Of a stretch of DNA of 64,000 nt, positions 16,794 to 27,985 are shown piece after piece. Under the pieces are notes generated by a model. It did no database searches, was not told where the DNA came from, and worked only from the letters and a program-made list of their open reading frames with translations. The DNA is from Paraburkholderia lacunae. Lineage in GTDB: Bacteria; Pseudomonadota; Gammaproteobacteria; Burkholderiales; Burkholderiaceae. The position numbers and the translations under genes were made by a program. The stretch lies in NCBI RefSeq assembly GCF_003353175.1, contig NZ_QHKS01000012.1, positions 62,001-126,000 of the forward strand. The letters run 5' to 3'. The stretch's first letter is position 1; the number at the start of each line of letters is the position of its first letter.

Positions 16794-17696
16794 TCAGATC
16801 GCGAAACGGCTCAGATCCAGTTGCAGCGGTATATGCGGCTGCGCTTCCAACACACCCGGCGCACCCGGCGCACCCGGCGTGTGCGCCAGAAACGCCTGCG
16901 TGCGCGGGTTCGCAGGCGCTCCAAACAGGCGTTCAGCGGGTCCGTGTTCGACGATCACCCCGGCTTCGGTGAAGTACACCGCGTCGCTGACTTCCTCGGC
17001 AAAGCGCATTTCGTGCGTGACGAGCACGCAGGTCATGCCGTCACGCACCAGATCGCGTATCACGGTCAGCACTTCACCCACGGTTTCAGGATCGAGCGCG
17101 GAGGTCACCTCGTCGAACAGGATCAGATCCGGCTGCATGGCGAGCGCGCGAGCGATCGCCACGCGCTGTTGCTGTCCGCCCGACAACTCGCCCGGATAGG
17201 CATGCGCTTTATCGGCAAGGCGAACTTTCTTCAGCAGATCGTAAGCGGTGCGGGTCGCGGCCGCCTTGTCGCGGCCGAGAATGCGCACCGGCGCGACGAC
17301 CAGATTGTCGAGCACGCTCAGATGCGGAAACAGGTTGTACTGCTGGAACACAAAGCCGACACGCTTGCGCAGTTCGATCTCGTCGCGTTCGGACGCGAGT
17401 CGATCGACACGCGTGCCGTCGACTTCGATCTCGCCCTGCTGGGGGCGCAGCAGTCCGGTGATGCAACGCAGGATCGTCGATTTGCCCGAACCCGACGGAC
17501 CGATGATCGACACGGCCTGCCCGCGGAACACGTCGAGGTCGATACCCTTGAGCACCGGATTGGCGCCGAATGAAAGATGCACATCGCGCAACCGTACCAG
17601 CGGGCGCACGGCGGAAGAGCCGGCAGGTGAGGCGTCAAGGGAGGCGTCAAGTGAGGCGTCAAGTGAGGCGTCAAGCGAGGTGTCAACTGAAGGCAT
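16794..17696 (-). CDS. polar amino-acid ABC transporter ATP-binding protein
   Basis: A 300-residue ATPase of the GlnQ/HisP class. It has Walker A GPSGSGKST, Q-loop FVFQQYNLFPH, signature LSGGQQQR, Walker B LILFDEVTSALDPE and H-loop VLVTHEM. It powers import through the two permeases encoded just upstream. It carries two low-complexity ends: SLDA repeated four times near the N-terminus (12-bp DNA repeats) and TPGAPGAPG near the C-terminus (9-bp repeats). The ATG at 17696 overlaps the permease stop by 14 nt. Confidence 0.93.
   Translation of the reverse strand: MPSVDTSLDASLDASLDASLDASPAGSSAVRPLVRLRDVHLSFGANPVLKGIDLDVFRGQAVSIIGPSGSGKSTILRCITGLLRPQQGEIEVDGTRVDRLASERDEIELRKRVGFVFQQYNLFPHLSVLDNLVVAPVRILGRDKAAATRTAYDLLKKVRLADKAHAYPGELSGGQQQRVAIARALAMQPDLILFDEVTSALDPETVGEVLTVIRDLVRDGMTCVLVTHEMRFAEEVSDAVYFTEAGVIVEHGPAERLFGAPANPRTQAFLAHTPGAPGAPGVLEAQPHIPLQLDLSRFAI
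16853..16879. repeat. 9-bp tandem repeat in the ATPase C-terminus
   Basis: Three exact copies of CACCCGGCG code for the PGAPGAPG stretch in the ABC ATPase, a region that is not part of the ATPase fold. Confidence 0.85.
17629..17688. repeat. 12-bp tandem repeat in the ATPase N-terminus
   Basis: Four copies of GAGGCGTCAAGN (17629-17676) and one degenerate copy code for SLDASLDASLDASLDA directly after the ATPase start. Being 12 bp long, gain or loss of units keeps the frame. Confidence 0.88.
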
Positions 17697-18594
17697 AGCG
17701 TTTTTCGATGAAACGGGTGAGGCGCGCAATCGGATAGCAGTACGCGAAAAACAATCCAAGCACGACGAAATAGACGACGACCGTGAAATCCGCACGGGCA
17801 ACCGTATTGCTGGCAACCTGGGCGGTGTCGAGCAGATCGTGCACGCCAACCAGCGACGCGAGCGCGGTCGCCATGGTGATGCTGGCGTAGAGATTCATCC
17901 ACGGCGGCAGCATCCGCTTCACGCACTGCGGCAGGATAATCCAGCGAAAGACCTGCGTGCGGCTGAATGCGAGCGAGCGCGCGGCATCCCACTGCGCATG
18001 CGGGATCGACTGGATCGCGCCGCGGAAGATCTCCGCGAAGTTGGCGCTGGCAGGCAGCGCGAGGCCGAGCGTGACCTTGAACCAGTCGGGGAACGGCAGC
18101 GTTTGATGGCCGATTGCGATTTCGAACGGGAAGACGTAGGTCGAGAAATAGATCAGCACGAGCAGCGGCGCATTGCGGAACACCTGCACGTAGCCGCGCG
18201 TGACGACGCGTACGATCCGCAGCGGCGACAGCAGCAGCGGTCCGAGCACGAGGCCGGCCAGGGTGCCGAGCGCGCTCGCGAGCAGGCTGATTTCGATGTT
18301 GACCCACAGCGATTTGCCGAGCGCGGGCGCCCACGTGATGAGCGCGTTGAGCGTCGCATGGTGGCGGCCGTGGGCGATCTCGCGTTCGATCACCGCAAGC
18401 AACGCGGCGACGCCGACGACCGCGAGTAGGGCACGAACGCGGGCACCAACGCGAGCACGAACGCGAGCATCAACGCGAGCATCAACGCGAGCATCAACGC
18501 GAGCATCAACGCGAGCATCAACGCGAGCATCAACGCGAGCATCAGGGCGGCGCCGTTCGTCCCGCGCCGGCGAAGAGAGCGTGTCAGTGGCCAT
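17683..18594 (-). CDS. polar amino-acid ABC transporter permease with DARV-repeat N-terminus
   Basis: A 303-residue HisM/GlnP-type permease. The EAA-loop region reads ALPASANFAEIFRGAIQSIPHAQWDAAR. Hydrophobic segments include ALLAVVGVAALLAVI, LLASALGTLAGLVLGPLLL and FTVVVYFVVLGLFFAY. The first 50 residues hold seven DARV units encoded by 12-bp repeats, a strongly basic/acidic stretch before the first helix that other family members lack. It overlaps the next permease gene upstream by 11 nt and the ATPase gene downstream by 14 nt. Confidence 0.92.
   Translation of the reverse strand: MATDTLSSPARDERRRPDARVDARVDARVDARVDARVDARVDARVRARVGARVRALLAVVGVAALLAVIEREIAHGRHHATLNALITWAPALGKSLWVNIEISLLASALGTLAGLVLGPLLLSPLRIVRVVTRGYVQVFRNAPLLVLIYFSTYVFPFEIAIGHQTLPFPDWFKVTLGLALPASANFAEIFRGAIQSIPHAQWDAARSLAFSRTQVFRWIILPQCVKRMLPPWMNLYASITMATALASLVGVHDLLDTAQVASNTVARADFTVVVYFVVLGLFFAYCYPIARLTRFIEKRYAFS
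18443..18538. repeat. 12-bp tandem repeat in the permease N-terminus
   Basis: Six exact copies of GCATCAACGCGA lie at 18467-18538, preceded by two near copies (GCACCAACGCGA, GCACGAACGCGA) from 18443. On the minus strand they code for the DARV units. The exactness suggests recent or ongoing slippage. Confidence 0.92.
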
Positions 18595-19345
18595 GGCCGG
18601 GCATCCTCAAGCGCGCTTCGAGCCAACGTCCCGCGCGGTTGACCGCGAAGGTCAGCGAGCCGAAAAACAGCAGGATCAGGATCATCAGTTCGAGCACGTT
18701 GTCGCGCTGCGTCCAGATCATGATCGACGCGTAGGTGATGTCGCCGACGGCGATCGCCGAGGCGACGGTGGTCATCTTGACCAGATCCACCATATTGTTG
18801 ACGAGCGCCGGCAGCGCGAAGCGCACCGCGAGCGGCAGTTGCACGCCCCACAGGCGCTGGCGCCGGCTGAAGCCGAGCGACTGCGCCGCTTCCAGCGTAG
18901 CGCGCGGCACGGCTTCGATGCCGGCGCGCAAGGCTTCCGCATGAAACGCCCCTTTGTGCAGCGAAATCACGACTGCGCTCCAGATGAACGGCGTCAGCGG
19001 ATTGCCGCCGAGATTGCGCAGCGCCTCGCTGATCAGCATGTTGATCACCAGAAACGCGCAGAACAACTGCACGAGGGTTGGCGTATTCCGGGTGACCTCG
19101 ACGAAGACGCGCGCCGGGCGCGCCAGCGCGGCGCGCGGCGAAGTCAGCATGGCCGCCAGCACGACACCGGCGGCCAGACTCCCGAGCGCCGTGACGAGCG
19201 ACAACTCGAGCGAGACCAGCATGCCGTGCAGGAACGATGCGAGTTCGTTCGCGTCGAGCACGAAGCTGTAGTTCAGGCCGATCTTGCCGATGGCATCGAC
19301 GAGCGGCGCGGCGGCTTGCGAGAAGCCTGCAAGCGCTGCACTCAT
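18584..19345 (-). CDS. polar amino-acid ABC transporter permease (second subunit)
   Basis: A 253-residue HisQ/GlnP-type permease with LELSLVTALGSLAAGVVLAAM, TRNTPTLVQLFCAFLVI, the EAA-like loop AFHAEALRAGIEAVPRATLEAAQSLG, and C-terminal helices. It forms the heterodimeric channel with the 17683-18594 product. Its ATG overlaps the stop of the binding-protein gene (ATGA) and its stop overlaps the next permease gene, so the four genes form one operon. Confidence 0.93.
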   Translation of the reverse strand: MSAALAGFSQAAAPLVDAIGKIGLNYSFVLDANELASFLHGMLVSLELSLVTALGSLAAGVVLAAMLTSPRAALARPARVFVEVTRNTPTLVQLFCAFLVINMLISEALRNLGGNPLTPFIWSAVVISLHKGAFHAEALRAGIEAVPRATLEAAQSLGFSRRQRLWGVQLPLAVRFALPALVNNMVDLVKMTTVASAIAVGDITYASIMIWTQRDNVLELMILILLFFGSLTFAVNRAGRWLEARLRMPGHGH

Positions 19346-20187
19346 GTACGTTGCGCCTTGTACTTCTCGTGCAGGTCCAGCACGGCCTGCGAGGGGTGCA
19401 TCGCGTTCTTGCGCTCGACATCGATCAGCCAGCCGCTGCGATGCCAGTCCTGAACGATTTTGTCGAGCGTGTTCTGCGTGTCGGTTTCGCCCTTGCGCAC
19501 CCAGATCACGGACGGCGATGGAATCAGATCGTTCGGTACGGGGAGGGTGTAGTCCTTCCAGTCCGGATTGCGCGCGACGAGCAGGCGCAAGGTCGGCGCG
19601 ACGTGCACCGCGGCGACGCAGTTATTGCCGCGCAGCGCGAGCAGCGATTCCGGCTGGCCGCGGAATGCCTTCACCTGTGCGCCGTATTGCTCGGCGAGCG
19701 GTTTCGCGTAGTTGCTGCCTTGCGATACGCATACCGGCTTGCCGCGCACGTCGCTCCACGTCTTGATGCCGCTGTCCTTACGCGTAATGAGCGCGCCGCC
19801 GATTTCCTCGAACGGCGTGGGCGGATACGAGAAAATCTCCGCGCGCTCCTTCGTGACTTCCATGTTGGCGATCAGCGCGTCCACTTTGCCTTGCTGCAGG
19901 AACTGCACACGATTCGACGGCTGCACCGGCGTCAGTTCCACTTCGACACCGAGCCGCTTCGCGACGTCTTCGGCGAGATCGACATTGAATCCGACCGGCT
20001 TTTGCGTGGCGGGGTCGAGCGAACCGAACGGCGGCCCGGACAGGATCACGCCGATCACGATCTTGTGGCGCTGATGGATGCGATCTAGCGTGCTGTCCGC
20101 GTGCGCGGCGCCGGCGGCGCATGCGGCGAGGACAGCGAAGGCGCGCAGAGCGAGGTGGAGCGTGATGCGATGCGGTGCGTTGAACAT
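19342..20187 (-). CDS. periplasmic amino-acid-binding protein of the ABC transporter
   Basis: A 281-residue family 3 solute-binding protein. The signal peptide (ALRAFAVLAACAAGAAHA) is followed by IVIGVILSGPPFGSLDPATQ, GFNVDLAEDVAKRLGVEVEL, KVDALIANMEVTKERAEIF and VCVSQGSNYAKPLAEQYGA. These are the usual ligand-pocket regions for polar amino acids. It is the first gene of the operon, transcribed away from the AlaX-like gene. Confidence 0.93.
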   Translation of the reverse strand: MFNAPHRITLHLALRAFAVLAACAAGAAHADSTLDRIHQRHKIVIGVILSGPPFGSLDPATQKPVGFNVDLAEDVAKRLGVEVELTPVQPSNRVQFLQQGKVDALIANMEVTKERAEIFSYPPTPFEEIGGALITRKDSGIKTWSDVRGKPVCVSQGSNYAKPLAEQYGAQVKAFRGQPESLLALRGNNCVAAVHVAPTLRLLVARNPDWKDYTLPVPNDLIPSPSVIWVRKGETDTQNTLDKIVQDWHRSGWLIDVERKNAMHPSQAVLDLHEKYKAQRT

Positions 20188-20519
20188 GAGCGGAAGCCAG
20201 GCGCGGGAGGCGTTATTCAGGATCGCCTATTCTCGGCATGCACGGCTCCGGAAAGAACCAATCAATTTTCATACCGTTATCTGGTTCGCGCATTTGTGCA
20301 GACGGCGCCGACGTTCAAGCGTCGTATGCGACGTTGCGGCGACTTATGGCGGCATGGCTGCGGAGAAGGACAAGAGGGGATGCCTGCGCATCCGATGCAC
20401 GCGGCGCGGCGCGGCGGTGTCCGGCACAGGAGAATGGAGAGAGCATTTTTGACCAAGACAGACCTGCACGGGACCCAGTATGCTGGACTCCGTCAGTCAA
20501 TTCATGGGAGGTCGACAAG
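20188..20519. other. 332-bp divergent gap
   Basis: It lies between the binding-protein gene (minus) and the AlaX-like gene (plus) and must hold both promoters. No clear operator, RNA gene or repeat was seen. Confidence 0.4.
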
Positions 20520-21233
20520 GTGCCGCACTATCTTTGCCATGAGCAGCCGGATTTACTCGAGTTCGAAACCACCGTTGTTGCCGCCCGCCCCGGCGCAGTC
20601 GTGCTGAGCCGCTCGGCATTGCACCCAGGCGGAGGCGGTCAGGTGTCGGACACCGCAACGTTGACACACGCACGCGGCGCCGCCCGGATTACCGGTGTTT
20701 CAGCTGAGGGAAGCGTCGTGTGGCATCTGCTCGACGAGCCGCTCGAACTGAATGGCGACGTTCACGTTGCCATCGACGCGCTCCGGCGCGCCACCGTCGC
20801 CCAGCTTCATACGGGCACGCACATTCTCAACGCGCTCGTGTATCAGCGGTTCGCGGGCGCACTCGTCACGGGGGTACAAATCAACGGCGATGGTACAGCC
20901 CGAATGGACTTCGATTTGCCCGACGCCGATAACGACGCGTTGCGCTCTCTCGAGGAGCCCATCAACGAGGTGATCCGCCGCGGCATGGACGTGCGCGCCT
21001 ACTATGTGAGCGAATCCGAAGCAAAGTCGACGCACGGTCTGATCCGCAGCCTTTCGGTGGCACCGCCTCCGACACCTGAGGGCACGATCCGGATCGTGGA
21101 AATCGGCGATCTCGACCGGCAGGCCTGCGGCGGCACGCATCTGTCCAACACGGCGCAATCAAGACCGATGCGCATCGTGAAGATAGAGAACAAGGGCCGT
21201 CACAATCGTCGGATCAGGCTGGAGCTAATTTAA
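20520..21233 (+). CDS. AlaX-type alanyl-tRNA editing protein
   Basis: A 237-residue protein homologous to the editing domain of alanyl-tRNA synthetase. It has LHPGGGGQVSDTATL, the zinc motif HTGTHILNAL, and the second zinc motif QACGGTHLSN, which together hydrolyse mischarged Ser- or Gly-tRNA(Ala). The start is the GTG at 20520 with GGAGGT about 8 nt upstream. The open frame extends further upstream, but that part is not family-like. No partner gene is evident. Confidence 0.9.
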   Translation: MPHYLCHEQPDLLEFETTVVAARPGAVVLSRSALHPGGGGQVSDTATLTHARGAARITGVSAEGSVVWHLLDEPLELNGDVHVAIDALRRATVAQLHTGTHILNALVYQRFAGALVTGVQINGDGTARMDFDLPDADNDALRSLEEPINEVIRRGMDVRAYYVSESEAKSTHGLIRSLSVAPPPTPEGTIRIVEIGDLDRQACGGTHLSNTAQSRPMRIVKIENKGRHNRRIRLELI

Positions 21234-21257
21234 AGGTGGAGTGAAGGGGCGCGAACC

Positions 21258-21461
21258 ATGGCAATGACTGAAAAAAGCGAGCAGGAGGTTGTCTGTTGGC
21301 GCGATAGCGCGCTTGACGGCGCCTGCCTTGCAAGCGCCCGTTACGGCAACGCGTCACGTCGGCTCGAAGAGGCCGGAGGCGGAAAAAGGGCGTCATATCG
21401 GGGTAAGGATTTCCTTATGTTCGATTCAGGATGCGTAGTGCCGATTTTCCGCGCTTCCTGA
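21258..21461 (+). CDS. possible small ORF after the AlaX gene
   Basis: A 67-residue ORF starting 24 bp after the AlaX gene, with AAGGGG about 8 nt before the ATG. GC3 is only moderate, there is no recognisable domain, and it ends CVVPIFRAS. It could be a downstream gene of the AlaX operon or chance. Confidence 0.25.
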   Translation: MAMTEKSEQEVVCWRDSALDGACLASARYGNASRRLEEAGGGKRASYRGKDFLMFDSGCVVPIFRAS

Positions 21462-21523
21462 CTGCGTCCCACCTATCGCCGGCCTAGGATGAAATATCGA
21501 ATGGTCCATGCGGTTGCTTCTCC

Positions 21524-21832
21524 ATGATTCCCTATCTGTCCGGACGCGAAAACGAGGTCGAGTACATCAACTCGATCTGTCTGAACCTGTTCGACACATG
21601 GTGCGAAAACAGGAGTGTGACGCCGCTGGGTTATCTGCTGCATTGCTGGCCGCTTCTGGATAGCGGACCGCGTGCCATCAGGCGGCTTGGCGACACGTTG
21701 CGCGAACTCAGAAAATCGCATCCCGAAACATTGAATGTGAAGACGTCGCAGGCGCTCCGCGAACTGGCCGACTGTGTCGACGAGATCCTCGCATTCGGAC
21801 TCATGCCCGAGCGGATAACGGCGAACGGCTAG
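21524..21832 (+). CDS. small protein of unknown function
   Basis: A 102-residue, probably all-helical soluble protein (EVEYINSICLNLFDTW, RRLGDTLRELRKSH, QALRELADCVDEIL) with strong GC3 bias, so it is likely real. No family is recognised. There is no strong ribosome binding site before the ATG. Its stop overlaps by 4 nt the stop of the convergent binding-protein gene. Confidence 0.6.
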   Translation: MIPYLSGRENEVEYINSICLNLFDTWCENRSVTPLGYLLHCWPLLDSGPRAIRRLGDTLRELRKSHPETLNVKTSQALRELADCVDEILAFGLMPERITANG

Positions 21833-22852
21833 CGCAGACTTGCGGGATCGAACCAGAGTTCCTTGCGCGACCGCGGAAACCACTTCGGCAGGTAGGGATT
21901 CTGAAGTTCGACGAGTGTCCGGTCTTTCAGTTTCAGGGCGCTCAACTGCTGGCTGAAGTGCCGGTTGAAGAAGGCATCGAAGCTGCCGTCCCGTTTCATT
22001 TGTTCGAGCCCGTCGCGAAGGCGCGCGGCGAGATGCGGGTCCGATTTACTAACGTAGAAAAACTGGGCAAACGGATACCTGATCAACAGATGACGATCGA
22101 TCGCGAGGTTCGGGTAGCGTGCACCGTAAACACGTAGTTCTTGGGGCGCCTCGGTCACGCCACGCGGGAACAGGTCGAAACGCCGGTGCAGAAGCATGAG
22201 AAAAAGCGAATCGTACGTTTCCGCCGTCTTGATCGGCACGTGGTTGTACTCATACACGTGCACGTCGCCCCAATTGCTGCCTTGTCCGATGGACAGCTTG
22301 CGAAGCTGGTCGAGCGTGCCGACCGCGTCGATCTTCGGCTGGTTGTCGGCGGCGATCAGCGCGACGCGGTAGCCAAGCAGCCCTTTGTCGATCGGGAACG
22401 GAATCGGGATCATGCCCTCGTCGAACTCTTTGTGCCCCGCGTCGCTGATCATCACGTTGATGCGTTCGCCCTTGACGGCTTCAATGTGCGCACGGGCCGT
22501 TGAAATGGCGTCGGTGTAAGGCTGTTCGACGTAGGGGCCATACCCGGCTGTGGTGCGGTTGAGCACTTCCGTCAAGAGTTCGAACGGGTAGGCGTAGCGG
22601 ACGAGGAATTCTTCAGACTTGAGCGGCTTGACGATATCCAGTGCGAACGCCGCGGGAATCAGCGCGGCGCAGATCGTCAATCCGGCAAAGAGGCCGCGTA
22701 GGGCTGCGATGCTCCACGCGCGTGCAGAGAGGGCGCCGGCGCGGGGTCGCTCGACGGCGGGAGGAACGCCGCGGGAGTTGCCGGCTGTAGACCGCGAATC
22801 GGCGACGAGCGCAGAATGGGACAAAAGAGATCCAGAGCACTCGCGGGGGGAT

Positions 22853-22866
<14 letters not shown>
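21829..22866 (-). CDS. periplasmic substrate-binding protein, probably a sensory partner of the divergent kinases
   Basis: A 345-residue family 3-like periplasmic protein. A hydrophobic export segment (GLFAGLTICAALIPAAFA) follows about 55 N-terminal residues. The mature part shows YAYPFELLTEVLNRTTAGYG, VMISDAGHKEFDEGMIPI, LRKLSIGQGSNWGD and a C-terminal lobe ending WFPRSRKELWFDP. No ABC permease is nearby, and it is head-to-head with a kinase operon, so it may deliver a signal rather than feed a transporter. The only ATG (22866) overlaps the kinase start by 14 nt. A TTG 14 codons in is an alternative. Confidence 0.75.
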
Positions 22867-25005
<2,139 letters not shown>

Positions 25006-25009
<4 letters not shown>

Positions 25010-26637
25010 ACGAAACCTCCCCTCACACGGGCGAGCCACCCACCATCCTCATCGCCGACGACACGCCGGCGAGTCTTGGCGTGGTCGTCGATAGTTTCGC
25101 CGACCGCGGGTTTCGCGTGCTGGTCGCGCTCGACGGCGCGGAAGCGCTGGAGCGCGCGCAGTTTGCGCAGCCGGATCTGATCCTGCTCGACGTGAAAATG
25201 CCGGGCATCGACGGTTTCGAAACCTGCCGCCGGCTCAAGATGAACGAGGCGACACGCGATATCGCGGTGATCTTCATGACCTCGCTCACCGGCAGCGAGG
25301 ACATGGTCGAAGGCTTCGCGGCGGGTGGCGTCGACTATGTGACCAAGCCGGTGCGAATCAACGAAATGATGGCGCGCATCGACACGCATCTGGCGCTGCG
25401 CGCCATGCACAGGCAGCTCGTGGCCCGCAACCGACAGCTGCAGAGCGAAGTGCTGGTGCGCGAGCAGGCCGAGGCGGCGCTGTCCCGCGTGCGCGACGAA
25501 CTGGAGGAGCGCGTCGCGCAACGCACCGACGAACTGGCGCGGACGAATGCGCGCCTGCGCTCGCAGATCGACGAGCGCAGGCGGGCCGAGGCGAAACTGC
25601 TGTCGAGCGAAGGGCGGTTTCGCACCATCGTCGAGACGAGTCCGGTGCCGCTGTGCATCACGTCGATGCCCGGCGGCAGGATTCTCTACACGAATGAGCC
25701 ATTGCGGGAGCTATTCGGTATCGACGCACGCGACCGCCCGGTCACCAGCATCGTGGACCTTTACGAGGATCCCGCGGAGCGCGACAGGCTGGTGCAGTAT
25801 CTGCGCGAGGAGGGCAGTTTCCGCGACATGGAGGTTCAGTTCAGGCGGCCGGACGGCACGGCATTCTGGGCGATCGCGACGGCCCGGGTGGCGACCTACG
25901 ACGATGCGCCGGCGATCTATGTCGGTCTGAACGACATCACCGAGCGCAAGCGCATGGAGCAGGCGCTGTTCGAGTCGCGCGAACAGCTGCGCGAACTGTC
26001 GGCCTATATGGAAGCCATCCGCGAAGAGGAAAGAAAGCGCATCGCGATGGAAATTCACGACGAGCTGGGCCAGTTGCTGACGGCGCTGAAGATGGACGTC
26101 TCGCTGCTCAGGATGCGTCTCGGCAACGACCCGGAGGCGATGAAAAAGGCCGACAGCATGCGCGAACTGGTTGAAAAGACCATCTGGATGGTGCGCAACG
26201 TCGCGAGTCATTTGCGGCCTGCCGCGCTGAACTTCGGGATCGTGTCGGCGCTGGAGTGGCTGGTCGAAGATTTCGGCCGGCGCAGCGGCGTTCCCTGCCA
26301 GTTCCGGATCAACGGCAGCGAGCCCGTGCTTCCCGATGCGTTCGCGACGGCCGTGTTCCGCATCGTCCAGGCGTCGCTGACCAATGTCGCGCGCCATGCC
26401 GGCGCGACGCGAGCGGACGTGACGCTGACACGCTCCGCGACGGCACTCGACCTGCATGTCAGCGACGACGGCTGCGGCTTCGATCTGGAAGCGGCGCGCA
26501 AGAGTTATTCCTATGGCCTGCTCGGCATGAGCGAGCGCGCGCGAGCGATTGGCGGTTCGCTGCTGATCGACAGCGCGCCCGGCGCGGGCACGGCCGTTTC
26601 AATCCACATTCCGTTAGATGACAAAGTAGACAAATGA
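25006..26637 (+). CDS. REC-PAS-histidine kinase (NarX/DegS-type HisKA_3)
   Basis: A 543-residue soluble protein. The receiver (residues about 10-130) has D62 in LILLDVKMPG. A coiled coil (EAALSRVRDELEERVAQRTDE) and a PAS domain ending YVGLNDITERKRMEQ follow. The HisKA_3 domain has H351 in MEIHDELGQLL, and the HATPase has ASLTNVARHAGA and DGCGFDLEAA with YGLLGMSERA. It can accept phosphate from the hybrid kinase and pass it to the NarL-type regulator encoded next. It has ATGA overlaps at both ends. Confidence 0.92.
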
Positions 26638-27266
26638 TCAAGATTTTGATTGCTGACGACCATGCGATCGTGCGTGGCGGGCTGAAACAGATTATCGCGA
26701 CCACGACGGATATCGTCGTCGCCGGCGAGGCGGCTCAAGGCTCCGAGGTCGTCGACAAGCTGCGCACCTGTCACGTGGACCTGCTGCTGCTCGATATGAC
26801 GATGCCGGGCATCAGCGGGGTCGATCTGATCCGCCGCGTGCGCGCGGATCTGCCAGCCTTGCCGGTCCTCGTATTGAGCATTCACAACGAAGCGCAGGTC
26901 GTCTCGCGCGCGTTGCGTGCGGGCGCGACCGGTTACGTGACGAAGGACAGCGATCCGGAGGTGCTGCTTGCCGCGATTCGCAAGCTTGCTGCCGGCGGGC
27001 GCTTTATCGATCCGAAGCTCGTCGACGCGATCATCTTCGAGACCCACTCGGGCGATGCGCCGCCTCACGACATCCTCTCCGATCGTGAATTCCAGGTGCT
27101 GCAGATGCTGGCCGTCGGCAAGAGCATCAACGACATCGCGGACACGTTCTCGCTCAGTGCGAAGACCATCAGCACGCACAAGATGCGCCTGATGCAGAAG
27201 CTCGGTCTCAGCAATAACGCCGAACTGATCCGCTATGCGATCCGGCACGGTCTGGCCGCCGAATGA
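26634..27266 (+). CDS. NarL/FixJ-family response regulator
   Basis: A 210-residue regulator with an N-terminal receiver (D54 in LLLLDMTMPG, K in VTKDSD) and a C-terminal LuxR-type HTH (LSDREFQVLQMLAVGKSIND and LSAKTISTHKMRLMQKLGL). It ends the three-gene phosphorelay operon and is the DNA-binding output for the kinase at 25006-26637. The targets are unknown. The divergent binding-protein gene is the obvious first candidate. Confidence 0.95.
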   Translation: MIKILIADDHAIVRGGLKQIIATTTDIVVAGEAAQGSEVVDKLRTCHVDLLLLDMTMPGISGVDLIRRVRADLPALPVLVLSIHNEAQVVSRALRAGATGYVTKDSDPEVLLAAIRKLAAGGRFIDPKLVDAIIFETHSGDAPPHDILSDREFQVLQMLAVGKSINDIADTFSLSAKTISTHKMRLMQKLGLSNNAELIRYAIRHGLAAE

Positions 27267-27417
27267 CGCTAGTCTGATGAATTATCCTGGTTGGCGTGTT
27301 AGGGAAATCCTGACGTTCGAATCAGTTGTTCCCGAAGGAACTATCCGCCGCTCCCGACTGAGCCGCCGGCAAGCGCGTCTTACGATGCGTTATAGGTAAC
27401 GTGGAGCGTAGCCGGTC

Positions 27418-27696
27418 GTGGGAGAAAAATCGTTACGCGGAGTGGTCGAGAAATTGCTGGGTGCGGCGAGCGCCCAGCCGGTCCGGATACTGTTGACGCA
27501 TCGTTCGCAATCTGGCCGGACACGCCGCGTGTGTGTCGAAGTGCAACGGCCGGGCGGCCCGCTCGCCCTGTTTTTCTTCCGCCACAATGATGGCACCTGG
27601 CATGTTTTTCCACCCGGCGCCGCACGTCCTTCGATGAGCGCCGCCGGCTTGCCGTTGCACGAGGCGATGACGGCGAAGGAGACGACACATGGCTGA
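27418..27696 (+). CDS. small protein of unknown function (upstream of a pair)
   Basis: A 92-residue protein from a GTG start with GGAG about 10 nt upstream. It is basic, with LRGVVEKLLGAASAQPVRIL and a beta-rich middle (RRVCVEVQRPGGPLALFFF, WHVFPPGA). No family is recognised. The next gene starts 8 nt before its stop, so the two are likely co-translated. Codon use is normal for the window. Confidence 0.55.
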   Translation: MGEKSLRGVVEKLLGAASAQPVRILLTHRSQSGRTRRVCVEVQRPGGPLALFFFRHNDGTWHVFPPGAARPSMSAAGLPLHEAMTAKETTHG

Positions 27697-27898
27697 AGAC
27701 AATCCGGACTGCCTTACGCAGAACGATCTGGAACTGCGGGCGTGGATGCTGGCGTGGTACGACCACGCTGTTTCGGTCGGCTTTGTCCGCCCGCCGTTCA
27801 CGCTGAGCGACGCGACGGCCGAACGGCTCGAGGGTTATTTCAAGGTGGGACTCACACCGGTCGAAGGCGCCGAAGCATTTTTCGGCATCGTGCATTGA
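27689..27898 (+). CDS. small protein of unknown function (downstream of a pair)
   Basis: A 69-residue acidic protein (DLELRAWMLAWYDHAVSVGF, ERLEGYFKVGLTPVEGAEAF) with good GC3 and an 8-nt overlap with the preceding ORF. No recognisable domain is present. The pair lies between the phosphorelay operon and decayed catabolic genes. Confidence 0.6.
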   Translation: MAEDNPDCLTQNDLELRAWMLAWYDHAVSVGFVRPPFTLSDATAERLEGYFKVGLTPVEGAEAFFGIVH

Positions 27899-27985
27899 GT
27901 CTTGCGGTGCCCGCCGTAGACGAACCTTCGTTTATCTCCGATCGGCGGCCGCATGCCGCATGCTCCGGCGCTGTCGCTTCACGAT

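Noticed and set aside
16440..17573. 377-residue plus-strand ORF spanning the ABC ATPase
   Set aside because: Antisense to clear Walker and signature motifs.
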